The position numbers and the translations under genes are program-made. DNA of 12,465 nt. It comes from JBDHZK01 sp039811865. GTDB taxonomy: Bacteria; Actinomycetota; Actinomycetes; Propionibacteriales; Propionibacteriaceae. The notes under the pieces were generated by a model that had not been told where the DNA came from, made no database searches, and was given only the letters and a program-made list of their open reading frames with translations. Of this stretch, positions 1 to 6,508 are shown piece after piece (the first letter of the stretch is position 1; the number at the start of each line of letters is the position of its first letter). The DNA lies in assembly GCA_039811865.1 (NCBI GenBank), contig JBDHZK010000077.1, positions 1-12,465 of the forward strand, in the 5' to 3' direction.

Positions 1-19
1 TGACGTGTCCCTCAGGCAT
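1..19 (-). CDS. nei: Fpg/Nei-family DNA glycosylase, N-terminal 6 codons only (partial)
   Basis: Read on the minus strand from the ATG at 19-17, the window edge encodes M-P-E-G-H-V. The start M-P-E-G-H is the hallmark N-terminus of the Fpg/Nei base-excision glycosylases: after removal of Met, Pro2 is the Schiff-base nucleophile and Glu3 the catalytic acid. These enzymes remove oxidised bases and nick the abasic site. A good ribosome binding site, GAGGA (29-25), lies 5 bases before the ATG, and a TAGACT hexamer (55-50) could be its -10 box. Context supports the call: in M. tuberculosis nei1 (Rv2464c) sits next to rpiB (Rv2465c), and here rpiB follows on the same strand beyond the inserted operon. 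Only six residues are visible, so the subfamily cannot be settled. Confidence 0.7.
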
Positions 20-221
20 CGGCGTCCTCGCGGCTCGGCGGAGCGCCAGAGTCTACGCCGCCAGCGACGATCGCGGGTGATCCACCTAACGGCGCCGCTC
101 GGGGACAACGACCCCCAAATGTGTCGGGAGATCCCCTCACATCGGTGGTGAGATCGCAAACTCTCTCCTGCTCGACCGGCCCCGAGATTCCACACCAAAT
201 CAACTGTGACTTGCCCGAATA

Positions 222-254
222 CCGGTTAACAACCGGCCGTCCCGGGACATGTCC
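222..254. promoter_or_regulatory. Cluster of palindromes, possible operator sites
   Basis: CCGGTT (222-227) and AACCGG (231-236) form an inverted repeat around AAC. Directly after it, GTCCCGGGAC (239-248) is a perfect 10-base palindrome that shares four bases with a second perfect one, GGACATGTCC (245-254). Such a dense set of symmetric sites in a divergent intergenic region is typical of transcription-factor operators. No regulator gene is nearby and I cannot assign a family. Confidence 0.35.
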
Positions 255-293
255 AGTTTTTGTCCGTCCGGCATTCAAGACCAGGCGTGAGTC

Positions 294-344
294 GTAGCGA
301 ACGGGGTGTTCGCTACTCGCGGGGCTCGACCACGAGGTCGCCCC
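294..344 (+). promoter_or_regulatory. Two tandem hairpins in the probable mRNA leader of the polysaccharide operon
   Basis: GTAGCGAAC (294-302) and GTTCGCTAC (308-316) form a perfect 9-base inverted repeat with a GGGGT loop. Five bases later GGGGC-TC-GACC (321-331) pairs with GGTC-GCCCC (336-344) around an ACGA loop, leaving a TC bulge. Both end 32 or more bases before the start codon at 377, so they would fold in a 5' leader if transcription starts upstream. They could be an attenuator-like leader, or the first could be a protein operator. There is no U-tract after either, so simple intrinsic termination is not obvious. Confidence 0.4.
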
Positions 345-366
345 GTAACGGTGCTGAATCGAATTT

Positions 367-372
367 GGGGGA
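367..372 (+). promoter_or_regulatory. Ribosome binding site fixing the dehydrogenase start
   Basis: GGGGGA lies 4 bases before the ATG at 377. It favours this start over a possible TTG at 260 in the same frame, whose extra 39 residues are low-complexity and encoded by the hairpin leader. Confidence 0.6.
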
Positions 373-376
373 ATCG

Positions 377-1699
377 ATGTCACTGTCTTTAGAAGCTGGC
401 CTGCGCCCGCTCACCGAAATCACCTGCGATGCGCCCGCCGGGACGCCCGCAGAACAACTATCCGTCGGCATCGTGGGAATGGGCTACGTGGGTCTCCCGA
501 CGGCCCTCTCCTTCCTGGACGCCGGGTTCTCGGTCATAGGTCTGGACGTCAGTGAGGCGCGGCTGGGGGCCATCCGCGACCAGTCGGTCGATCTGTTGCC
601 CAGGGACGAGCTCCGCCTCGGCCACCATCTTGAATCGACGAACCTGACGCTCTCGGCCAACCCGAAATCATTGCGCAACGCACGCGCAATTATCGTTTGC
701 GTACCGACTCCAGTGGATTCGAATCTGGTTCCGGACCTCGGACCGCTCCGCTCAGCATGTCGAGCCGTGGTGGAGAACGCGGTTCCAGGTCAACTGATCG
801 TGCTCACTTCAACCACCTACGTGGGATGCACGCGTGACTTCGTGGTCGAGCCGCTGCGGGAGCGGGGGTTCATTCCCGGAGTCGACGTTCACGTCGTGTT
901 CTCGCCCGAGCGCATCGACCCGGGGGTAGCTCATCACCGCCCCGAGGAGACCCCCCGGGTGGTTGGCGGCCACACATCCGAGTGCACGCGTCGCGCGATG
1001 GGCCTCCTGGAACCCACGTGCAGGAATCTCCATGCGGTGCGCTCGCTGGAATCCGCCGAAATGACAAAGCTGCTGGAGAATACTTTCCGCGCCGTGAATA
1101 TCGCGCTGATCAACGAGTTCGCAGACAGCTCGCGCGCATTAGGTGTGGACATTGCCGAGGTGATTGACGCGGCCGCTACAAAACCCTACGGGTTCATGAA
1201 GTTCATGCCCGGTCCGGGCGTGGGGGGTCACTGCATCCCGTGCGATCCGCACTACCTGCTTTGGCAGCTGCGCTCCCTGCACCACGACGCCCCGGTGACG
1301 GATGCGGCCATGCGCGCGATCGCCCACCGGCCCTCGGTCGTCACCGCCCGGGTCACCGAAACCCTCGCCGAACTGGGGGTCGCCATGGCGAGTGCGCGCG
1401 TGCACGTCGTCGGTGTGGCATTCAAGGCAGGCGTGGCGGATCTGCGTGAGTCGCCCGCTCTTGAGATCCTGGAATGGCTCGATCGGCACAACGTCCGGGT
1501 TTCGTACACCGACGCGCACGTACCGGCGCTACGCCTTCGCGGACGAATGCTGCACAGCGTTGATCGCGCGCCCGACGGGACCGACTTGATCCTCGTCTTG
1601 ACCTTGCACAGTGACGCCGATCTGGAGTGGCTGGAACAGTCCGTACCAGCTTTGGACGCCTCCTTCCGCGCCAGCGGACGGAACATCCGGCGTGTCTGA
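377..1699 (+). CDS. UDP-sugar 6-dehydrogenase (nucleotide sugar dehydrogenase, WbpA/WecC-like type)
   Basis: This 440-residue cytoplasmic enzyme should oxidise C6 of a UDP-hexose or UDP-N-acetylhexosamine to a uronic acid with two NAD+. A Rossmann glycine motif (GIVGMGYVGLP) lies near residues 31-41 and a threonine-rich VPTPVD loop follows. F-S-P-E-R-I-D-P-G is the usual family block. K231 in EMTKLLENTFRAVN and C286 in GPGVGGHCIPCDP are the conserved catalytic Lys and Cys. The GGHCIPxDPxYL form around the Cys is typical of UDP-GlcNAc/UDP-ManNAc dehydrogenases (WbpA, WbpO, TviB, WecC). Classical UDP-glucose dehydrogenases such as HasB/Ugd have GGxCxPKD instead. The likely product is therefore an aminouronate donor, but UDP-glucuronate cannot be excluded. 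The start at 377 follows a good ribosome binding site, and the 3' end overlaps the synthase gene by 8 bases. Confidence 0.93.
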   Translation: MSLSLEAGLRPLTEITCDAPAGTPAEQLSVGIVGMGYVGLPTALSFLDAGFSVIGLDVSEARLGAIRDQSVDLLPRDELRLGHHLESTNLTLSANPKSLRNARAIIVCVPTPVDSNLVPDLGPLRSACRAVVENAVPGQLIVLTSTTYVGCTRDFVVEPLRERGFIPGVDVHVVFSPERIDPGVAHHRPEETPRVVGGHTSECTRRAMGLLEPTCRNLHAVRSLESAEMTKLLENTFRAVNIALINEFADSSRALGVDIAEVIDAAATKPYGFMKFMPGPGVGGHCIPCDPHYLLWQLRSLHHDAPVTDAAMRAIAHRPSVVTARVTETLAELGVAMASARVHVVGVAFKAGVADLRESPALEILEWLDRHNVRVSYTDAHVPALRLRGRMLHSVDRAPDGTDLILVLTLHSDADLEWLEQSVPALDASFRASGRNIRRV

Positions 1700-3092
1700 G
1701 GGTTCCCTCACGGCCGAATGCCCCGCCCGTGGCCGCTCCGCCGACCGGCGCCCGCAACGGCGTCGGTTCGGGGTGGCATCGCTCGTGATGCTCCTTGTGG
1801 TGGCGGTGTTCTTGGCAGTGAAGATCGTCTTCAGATTGCCCGGGAGCAGCAACACGCTGTATGCCTACGGGATCGCGGTGACCGCAGTGGCCGCCGCCCA
1901 GTTGTTCGTCGCGTTCGTCCTGTATCGGGATCCGACGGATGCACCCAGTGGCGCTGCACCGCCGGCGGCGGAACTCAGCGTCACGGCACTGGTGGCGGTC
2001 CACAACGACATGCACGTGATCGAGACGTGCATCCGTTCCATGGACTCCCAGACCTTGGCGCGCCTGGAGATCATCGTCGTCGACGATGCCTCCACCGATG
2101 GCACTGCCGAGGTGCTGTCCCGCTTGGCCGAAGAGCTTCCCATCACCGTCATCACCATGCCTCGAAACGTCGGCAAGAAGGCGGCACTTGCGGCCGGCAT
2201 CCTCCGGTCGCGCGGCGACATTCTGGCGTTCACCGACAGCGATTCCACCTGGGCCCCGGACGCGGTGGAGCGATGCGTCCGCATCTTTGCCAACGATCCC
2301 CGCGTCGGCGCCGTCAGCGGCCACTGCCGAGCGATGAACGCGCGGCACAACACCTTGACGCGCGTCCAGGACAGTTGGTACGAGGGGCAGTTCTCGGTTC
2401 GCAAGGCGTTCGAAAGCTACTTCGGCGGCGTCACGTGCGTTTCGGGACCGCTGGCGGTATTCCGGCGGGAGGCCGTCTACAACTACGTGCCGGCATGGGA
2501 ACATGATCGCTTTCTGGGCGATGAGTTCCGCTTCGCCACCGACCGCATGATGACCGGCTTCGTTCTCATGGACAGGCGGCGGGCCAAGAGTGTGCGTCGA
2601 TTGGCGGCCGATACGCCTTTCGCGACCCCGGAGTATCCCCACCGGCACTGGCGGGCGGTCTACTGCAAGAGTGCCAAGAGCCTCACGGTAGTTCCGGAGA
2701 CGATGCGCACACTGATCCGCCAGCAGGTCCGCTGGAAGAAGAGTTTCATCCGCAACCTCTTTTTCACGGGCTCCTTCTATTGGCGCCGGCCGCCACTGGT
2801 GGCGCTGGTCTACTATCTGCACGTCCTGTTCGTCCTGGCCGGTCCCCTGGTGGCCTTCCGCCACATCGTCTACCTGCCGATGCACGGCCGAATCGAATCG
2901 ATGATCCTCTACCTGCTGGGCATTTTGTTGATCGGTTTCATTTTCGGCATGGCTTTTCGAATAGAGGACCCGGAGAACAGGGAGTACTGGTGGTACCGGC
3001 CATTGATGAGTCTACTTTCCACGCTCTTGCTGACCTGGCTCATCGCCTACTCGCTGTGCACCATTAAGAAAATGACGTGGCATCGTGGTTGA
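1692..3092 (+). CDS. Membrane glycosyltransferase family 2, hyaluronan synthase/NodC-like polymerase
   Basis: This 466-residue integral membrane synthase should polymerise sugars from UDP donors and extrude the chain. Two N-terminal membrane segments (about residues 28-49 and 57-79) precede the GT-A domain, and three hydrophobic segments follow it, as in bacterial HAS. Motifs are VVDDAS (D131-D132), the D-x-D site D182-S-D184, SYFGGVTCVSGPLAVFRREA as acceptor region, and QQVRWKKSFIRN (Q344-W348), close to streptococcal HasA QQNRWNKSFFRE. FLGDEFRFATDRMMT aligns without gaps to HasA FLGIPVSIGDDRCLT, so the catalytic Asp (D284) and Arg are kept but G-D of GDDR reads A-T. The GTG at 1692 is chosen because it overlaps the dehydrogenase stop (GTGTCTGA) with a GGACGG upstream. 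The exact polymer is not predictable; chitin-, hyaluronan- or aminouronan-type products are all possible. Confidence 0.9.
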   Translation: MSEGSLTAECPARGRSADRRPQRRRFGVASLVMLLVVAVFLAVKIVFRLPGSSNTLYAYGIAVTAVAAAQLFVAFVLYRDPTDAPSGAAPPAAELSVTALVAVHNDMHVIETCIRSMDSQTLARLEIIVVDDASTDGTAEVLSRLAEELPITVITMPRNVGKKAALAAGILRSRGDILAFTDSDSTWAPDAVERCVRIFANDPRVGAVSGHCRAMNARHNTLTRVQDSWYEGQFSVRKAFESYFGGVTCVSGPLAVFRREAVYNYVPAWEHDRFLGDEFRFATDRMMTGFVLMDRRRAKSVRRLAADTPFATPEYPHRHWRAVYCKSAKSLTVVPETMRTLIRQQVRWKKSFIRNLFFTGSFYWRRPPLVALVYYLHVLFVLAGPLVAFRHIVYLPMHGRIESMILYLLGILLIGFIFGMAFRIEDPENREYWWYRPLMSLLSTLLLTWLIAYSLCTIKKMTWHRG

Positions 3093-6000
3093 AAGTTCGC
3101 AGCACCGAGCGCGGCGACATCCAGTCCTCATGACTTTGGCGGCGATTCTCGCGGTCGGTGTGTTGCTCAGCCTTAAGATCATCAACTACACCGCCCCGCA
3201 AACGCTGCGACTGTCCAATCTCGGTGTGGCCGCTCAGCGCGCTTCCGATTCGTGGTCGTCCTGGGTACGAAACACGTCCTGGTTGCACGAATGCCCGCCC
3301 GCCCGCCGTATGCGCGAGATCCAGGGCGGATTCGTGTGCGATTATTACGCCGAGCCCGCTGATACCGTCGAACGGATTTTCGCGAGCTACCGCGCCGTCG
3401 GGGGAAGCGGTTCGCAGATCTATCCCAGCCTCTTCGACGAGGACACCTCCGGTGCCGATGACCAACTGGGCTTGGAGATACACCTTCCCAAGTACGGACC
3501 GGTTCACGTGAACCCCGAAGTCGATTGGTCTGCGGTGGAGGGGCCGAACGCGGCTTGGCGATTGGAATACTACGGGCTGCGGCACACGGTGGCGCTCACG
3601 CGCGCATTCGAGAGAACCGGACGCACGCAGTATCTGGACCGGGTCGTGAGCGTCCTACGGTCGTTCGAGAACGACGCTGCCAACAATCACAAGTGGGAGT
3701 CCAGCACCGCGGTGGCCATCCGGGGCATCGTTTATTGCTGGCAATGGTGGTCCTTGCGCGAATACCACGCGCTGGAACGATCGGACAGCTCGGCCCTGCT
3801 GAAGGAGATCTCTCGGACGGCGAACTACCTGGAGGACCCGGAACACTTCGACCCCCGAAATCACCAGGCGATCGATCAGGCCGCGGGACTCCTGCAGATC
3901 GCGCTGAGCTTTCCCGACCTTGCCGGAGCGGCGGGCTGGCAAGCCACGGCCCGAGTTCGCCTGAACTCCGCCGTAGCAAAGTTGGTCGATTCGGACGGTG
4001 TTCTGGTCGACAGCCCCTTGTCGGCGCACTTCGCCACCATGGGCAAGCTTTGGGAGATCCGCAGGTTCGCGACACTGAACGGCGTGCAGCTCGGTAGCGA
4101 TCTCGACGCCAAGATCGCCGCCATGGTGAAGTACGCCACCTACTCGCTTCGTCCGGACCAGTCGCTGCCCGAACTTGACTCCCAACTGCCCCAGGTGGTG
4201 AATCTGCACGGCGCATATCGAGGGATCGCCGATGAGTTCCCCGAGTTCGCCTACGTGTTGACAAAGGGGGATCAGGGGGTTGCACCGGCGCAGACGAGTA
4301 TCGCCTTCGACGAAGGCGGCACGTCGGTGTTTCGGAGTGCTTGGGGTCGCGGCGCGGGATTCGGGAATCAGACCTACCTCACCCTGAATACCGGTTCGTC
4401 CGAGGGAGACCGGGCCCACCGGGATCTGTTGGGCGTCACCCTGTACGACGACTCGGTGCAGCAAATCCCTGAGGCGGGGCAAGTCACGTCCAACTCCGGA
4501 CCGGTGCTTCGCTACGCCACCGGCACGTCCGCTCACAACGCGGTCGTCGTCGACGAGTCCAGCCAACTCCCGGGGCGCGCGGAGACGACGCCGCAGACGA
4601 ATCTCGATGGCGTTACCGTCCAATCCGCAGCGGCCGACGTGTACCCCGGAGTCGACTATCGCCGCTCGGTTGCGATGCTCGACCCCGGGATCTTCCTGGT
4701 CATCGATCGGCTCAGCGGGGCCTCGAGCCATACCTACGATCAGACTTGGCATTTCATGCCGGGGTCGGCGGTCAGCACTTCGGAGTCCGAAGCCACCGCC
4801 GTCGGGCCCAACCCACGGCAGCACGTCACCATCCGCCAACTAGGCTCTGCCGCCGGCTTTCCCCGCCGCGACCCGTCTCGCCCGAACCGACCCATCGCGC
4901 TGTGCGCCGGGGCCGGCGCCGACCAGGCTCCAGTCGCCTGCCCACAGATCTCCTTCCGGCAAACGGGCAAGCAGGCCCTGTTCGTAACCCTCCTCACCAG
5001 TCGCCGGCCGGACGTCGCCGCCGCCTCGTTCGACGCCGCGTCGGCCACGGTGAGAGTGACCACGCCCGGCGGCACCAAAGAGATCCGGATCGCCGACACC
5101 CCGAGTGTGGCGAAGCGAGTTACCTCCACGCCCCCTGCCGCCTGGGCCGGTCGCCCCGTGAGGATGCGAATGGATGCCAACAGCCTGACGCTGCGCGGCG
5201 GCTCCACGCTTCAGGCGTTGGGGGACGGCGTGGTCGGGCTCCGGCTTCGAAGCGCCCGCGACGAAGCCTCCGCCGATGTGCGCCTGGACCAGCCGGATCT
5301 GTCCAGCAGGACGCTCCAGGTGCGGGCCAGGATGAATCGTGCGGTCGGCGGCAGCAATGTCCGGATCGAGCTGCAGGACCGCTCCGGAGCCAGAGTCCGC
5401 CTCAACCTACGCTCCCTCTACGACCGGCGCGCGGACATGGAGTGGACGACGCTGTCGATCCCCACCGGAGCCACCTCCGGGCTCCAAGGACGCTGGGAGG
5501 GGGCCAGAGGTTTCGATTGGTCGAAGGTGCTCACCATGCGGCTGGTCCTGGGCGCCAGACCAGGCCCGCTCGGCGTCCCCGTGGCCGATTTCGCTTGGAT
5601 CGGCACCGTCCCCAAGCAAACATCGGGCGTCGTCGCGATCGTCTTCGACGATGGCTACGCGTCGATCTTGTCGGCGGCAAAGGTCATGCGGGCGGCCGGC
5701 ATTCCGGGAAACGTGGCGGTCATCGGCCATAGCCTTGCGGCGCAAACCCGAAGCGCACTGCGCGCCGATCAACTGCGTTCGCTACAAGACGACTGGGGTT
5801 GGAACATCGTCAATCACACCGAACGCCATCTCGATCTGGTTGACGCCTACTCCCGTCCTGGCGCTGCCGCGGCTTTCGAAACGGACTTGCTGACCGGCCA
5901 GCAGCGGCTCGCCCAAGCGGGCCTGAACTCCGCCCCCAACTGGATCGTGTATCCGCACGGCAGCAGTTCGTGGCGCCTAGATCCGATCATCGGCAAGTAC

Positions 6001-6453
6001 TACACATTCGGCCGGACCACTCAGCCCGGCATGGACGCGTTTCCCTTTGCGTCACCGCTGCGGGTGCACAACTTCGAGGTGCATTACCCGGACGACTCCA
6101 TGGACGCGCCGAAGTCGGTGAAGACGACACCCGAGCAGGTAGCCCGGGCCCTCGCCGACGCCAAGTCCAGTCGAGCCACGCTGATGCTGACGTTCCACAG
6201 CATCCACGCGGTGCCGACCGACCGTCCGGGTTACCCGATTGCAGAGTTCACCCGCATCGTCCAGGCCATCAAGGCGTCCGGCTTACCGGTGAAGACCTTG
6301 TCGGAACTCGATTCGACCTTCGGGGTGCCCTACCAGAACCAGGTGACGGTACGACCCGGCACACTGGGTCAACTGGACCTGAAGGTGACCACCCTGGCGG
6401 CGACTCCAACCGACGCATCCCTTTGGGACTGGCTGGTGCGAATCTTCGGCTGA
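3085..6453 (+). CDS. Membrane-anchored heparinase II/III-like lyase fused to a polysaccharide deacetylase
   Basis: This 1122-residue protein should act outside the membrane on the polymer made by the upstream synthase. Residues 1-15 are basic, and about 16-33 form one hydrophobic anchor or uncleaved signal. Residues ~100-400 resemble the alpha-toroid of heparinase II/III and alginate lyases, with the NHQ (259-261) and GLLxxALxFP signature. Residues ~405-620 form the beta-sandwich of PF07940 type, with AHRD (H445) and SAHNAVVVD (H484). Residues ~695-845 look like a carbohydrate-binding beta-sandwich. Residues ~848-1085 are a NodB-type deacetylase with VFDDGY (D855-D856), HTERH (H911, H915), YPHG (956-959) and TFHSIH (H1038). 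The usual lyase Tyr-His appears as A314-H315, so cleavage may be altered. The GTG start at 3085 overlaps the synthase stop (GTGGTTGA); an ATG at 3130 is the alternative but would drop the basic N-terminus. Confidence 0.88.
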   Translation: MVESSQHRARRHPVLMTLAAILAVGVLLSLKIINYTAPQTLRLSNLGVAAQRASDSWSSWVRNTSWLHECPPARRMREIQGGFVCDYYAEPADTVERIFASYRAVGGSGSQIYPSLFDEDTSGADDQLGLEIHLPKYGPVHVNPEVDWSAVEGPNAAWRLEYYGLRHTVALTRAFERTGRTQYLDRVVSVLRSFENDAANNHKWESSTAVAIRGIVYCWQWWSLREYHALERSDSSALLKEISRTANYLEDPEHFDPRNHQAIDQAAGLLQIALSFPDLAGAAGWQATARVRLNSAVAKLVDSDGVLVDSPLSAHFATMGKLWEIRRFATLNGVQLGSDLDAKIAAMVKYATYSLRPDQSLPELDSQLPQVVNLHGAYRGIADEFPEFAYVLTKGDQGVAPAQTSIAFDEGGTSVFRSAWGRGAGFGNQTYLTLNTGSSEGDRAHRDLLGVTLYDDSVQQIPEAGQVTSNSGPVLRYATGTSAHNAVVVDESSQLPGRAETTPQTNLDGVTVQSAAADVYPGVDYRRSVAMLDPGIFLVIDRLSGASSHTYDQTWHFMPGSAVSTSESEATAVGPNPRQHVTIRQLGSAAGFPRRDPSRPNRPIALCAGAGADQAPVACPQISFRQTGKQALFVTLLTSRRPDVAAASFDAASATVRVTTPGGTKEIRIADTPSVAKRVTSTPPAAWAGRPVRMRMDANSLTLRGGSTLQALGDGVVGLRLRSARDEASADVRLDQPDLSSRTLQVRARMNRAVGGSNVRIELQDRSGARVRLNLRSLYDRRADMEWTTLSIPTGATSGLQGRWEGARGFDWSKVLTMRLVLGARPGPLGVPVADFAWIGTVPKQTSGVVAIVFDDGYASILSAAKVMRAAGIPGNVAVIGHSLAAQTRSALRADQLRSLQDDWGWNIVNHTERHLDLVDAYSRPGAAAAFETDLLTGQQRLAQAGLNSAPNWIVYPHGSSSWRLDPIIGKYYTFGRTTQPGMDAFPFASPLRVHNFEVHYPDDSMDAPKSVKTTPEQVARALADAKSSRATLMLTFHSIHAVPTDRPGYPIAEFTRIVQAIKASGLPVKTLSELDSTFGVPYQNQVTVRPGTLGQLDLKVTTLAATPTDASLWDWLVRIFG

Positions 6454-6458
6454 CGGTC

Positions 6459-6502
6459 CGGGTGCTGGTGCTTGCCGGATGGGCCGGCCGGACCAGCACC
6501 CG
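6459..6502. terminator. Bidirectional hairpin terminator between the polysaccharide operon and rpiB
   Basis: CGGGTGCTGGT (6459-6469) is perfectly complementary to ACCAGCACCCG (6492-6502), an 11-base stem. Inside the loop GCCGG (6474-6478) can pair with CCGGC (6484-6488). It starts 5 bases after the lyase-deacetylase stop and ends 6 bases from the rpiB stop, between convergent genes. There is no T-tract, which is common for actinobacterial terminators. Confidence 0.75.
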
Positions 6503-6508
6503 CCCGCG

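Larger units (their letters stand above)
20..376. promoter_or_regulatory. Divergent intergenic region between nei and the polysaccharide operon
   Basis: This 357-base stretch contains no convincing gene on either strand. Open frames crossing it encode low-complexity Arg/Ser-rich peptides without family motifs. It must hold the promoters of both the minus-strand glycosylase and the plus-strand polysaccharide operon. It contains an inverted repeat at 222-236, two overlapping 10-base palindromes at 239-254, and two consecutive hairpin-forming repeats at 294-316 and 321-344, just before the operon's ribosome binding site. I found no plus-strand -35/-10 pair that I would defend, so the operon's transcription start is unknown. 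Confidence 0.55.
377..6453 (+). other. Three-gene polysaccharide cassette inserted between nei and rpiB
   Basis: The dehydrogenase, HAS-like synthase and lyase-deacetylase genes run in one direction with two 8-base overlaps and so form one operon. The block separates nei and rpiB, which are neighbours in Mycobacterium tuberculosis. Its strand is opposite to both, and its G+C is visibly lower than that of the pepN-nif3 side. I see no transposase, integrase, tRNA or clear flanking direct repeat, so the mode of acquisition is unknown. The cassette reading is inferred from synteny and composition. Confidence 0.6.

Noticed and set aside
295..315. SOS/LexA box (GAAC-N4-GTTC) in the operon leader
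   Set aside because: The GAAC and GTTC half sites are separated by 5 bases, not 4, which breaks the expected spacing.
260..376. Extended N-terminus of the dehydrogenase from a TTG at 260
   Set aside because: The extra 39 residues are Arg/Ser-rich without family similarity and are encoded by the two leader hairpins; GGGGGA before the ATG at 377 fits better.
1422..2885. Long minus-strand open frame (487 codons) across the dehydrogenase and synthase genes
   Set aside because: Antisense to two genes with clear catalytic motifs; its translation is rich in Arg/His/Gly with no recognisable domain, a usual artefact of high-GC DNA.
3655..4839. Minus-strand open frame (394 codons) antisense to the lyase domain
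   Set aside because: No motifs or ribosome binding site; it mirrors the codon pattern of the real gene on the other strand.
377..6453. Labelling the operon as a hyaluronan capsule locus (hasAB)
   Set aside because: The synthase is HAS-like, but the dehydrogenase has the WbpA-type Cys motif and the third protein has no counterpart in has operons; the polymer cannot be named from sequence.
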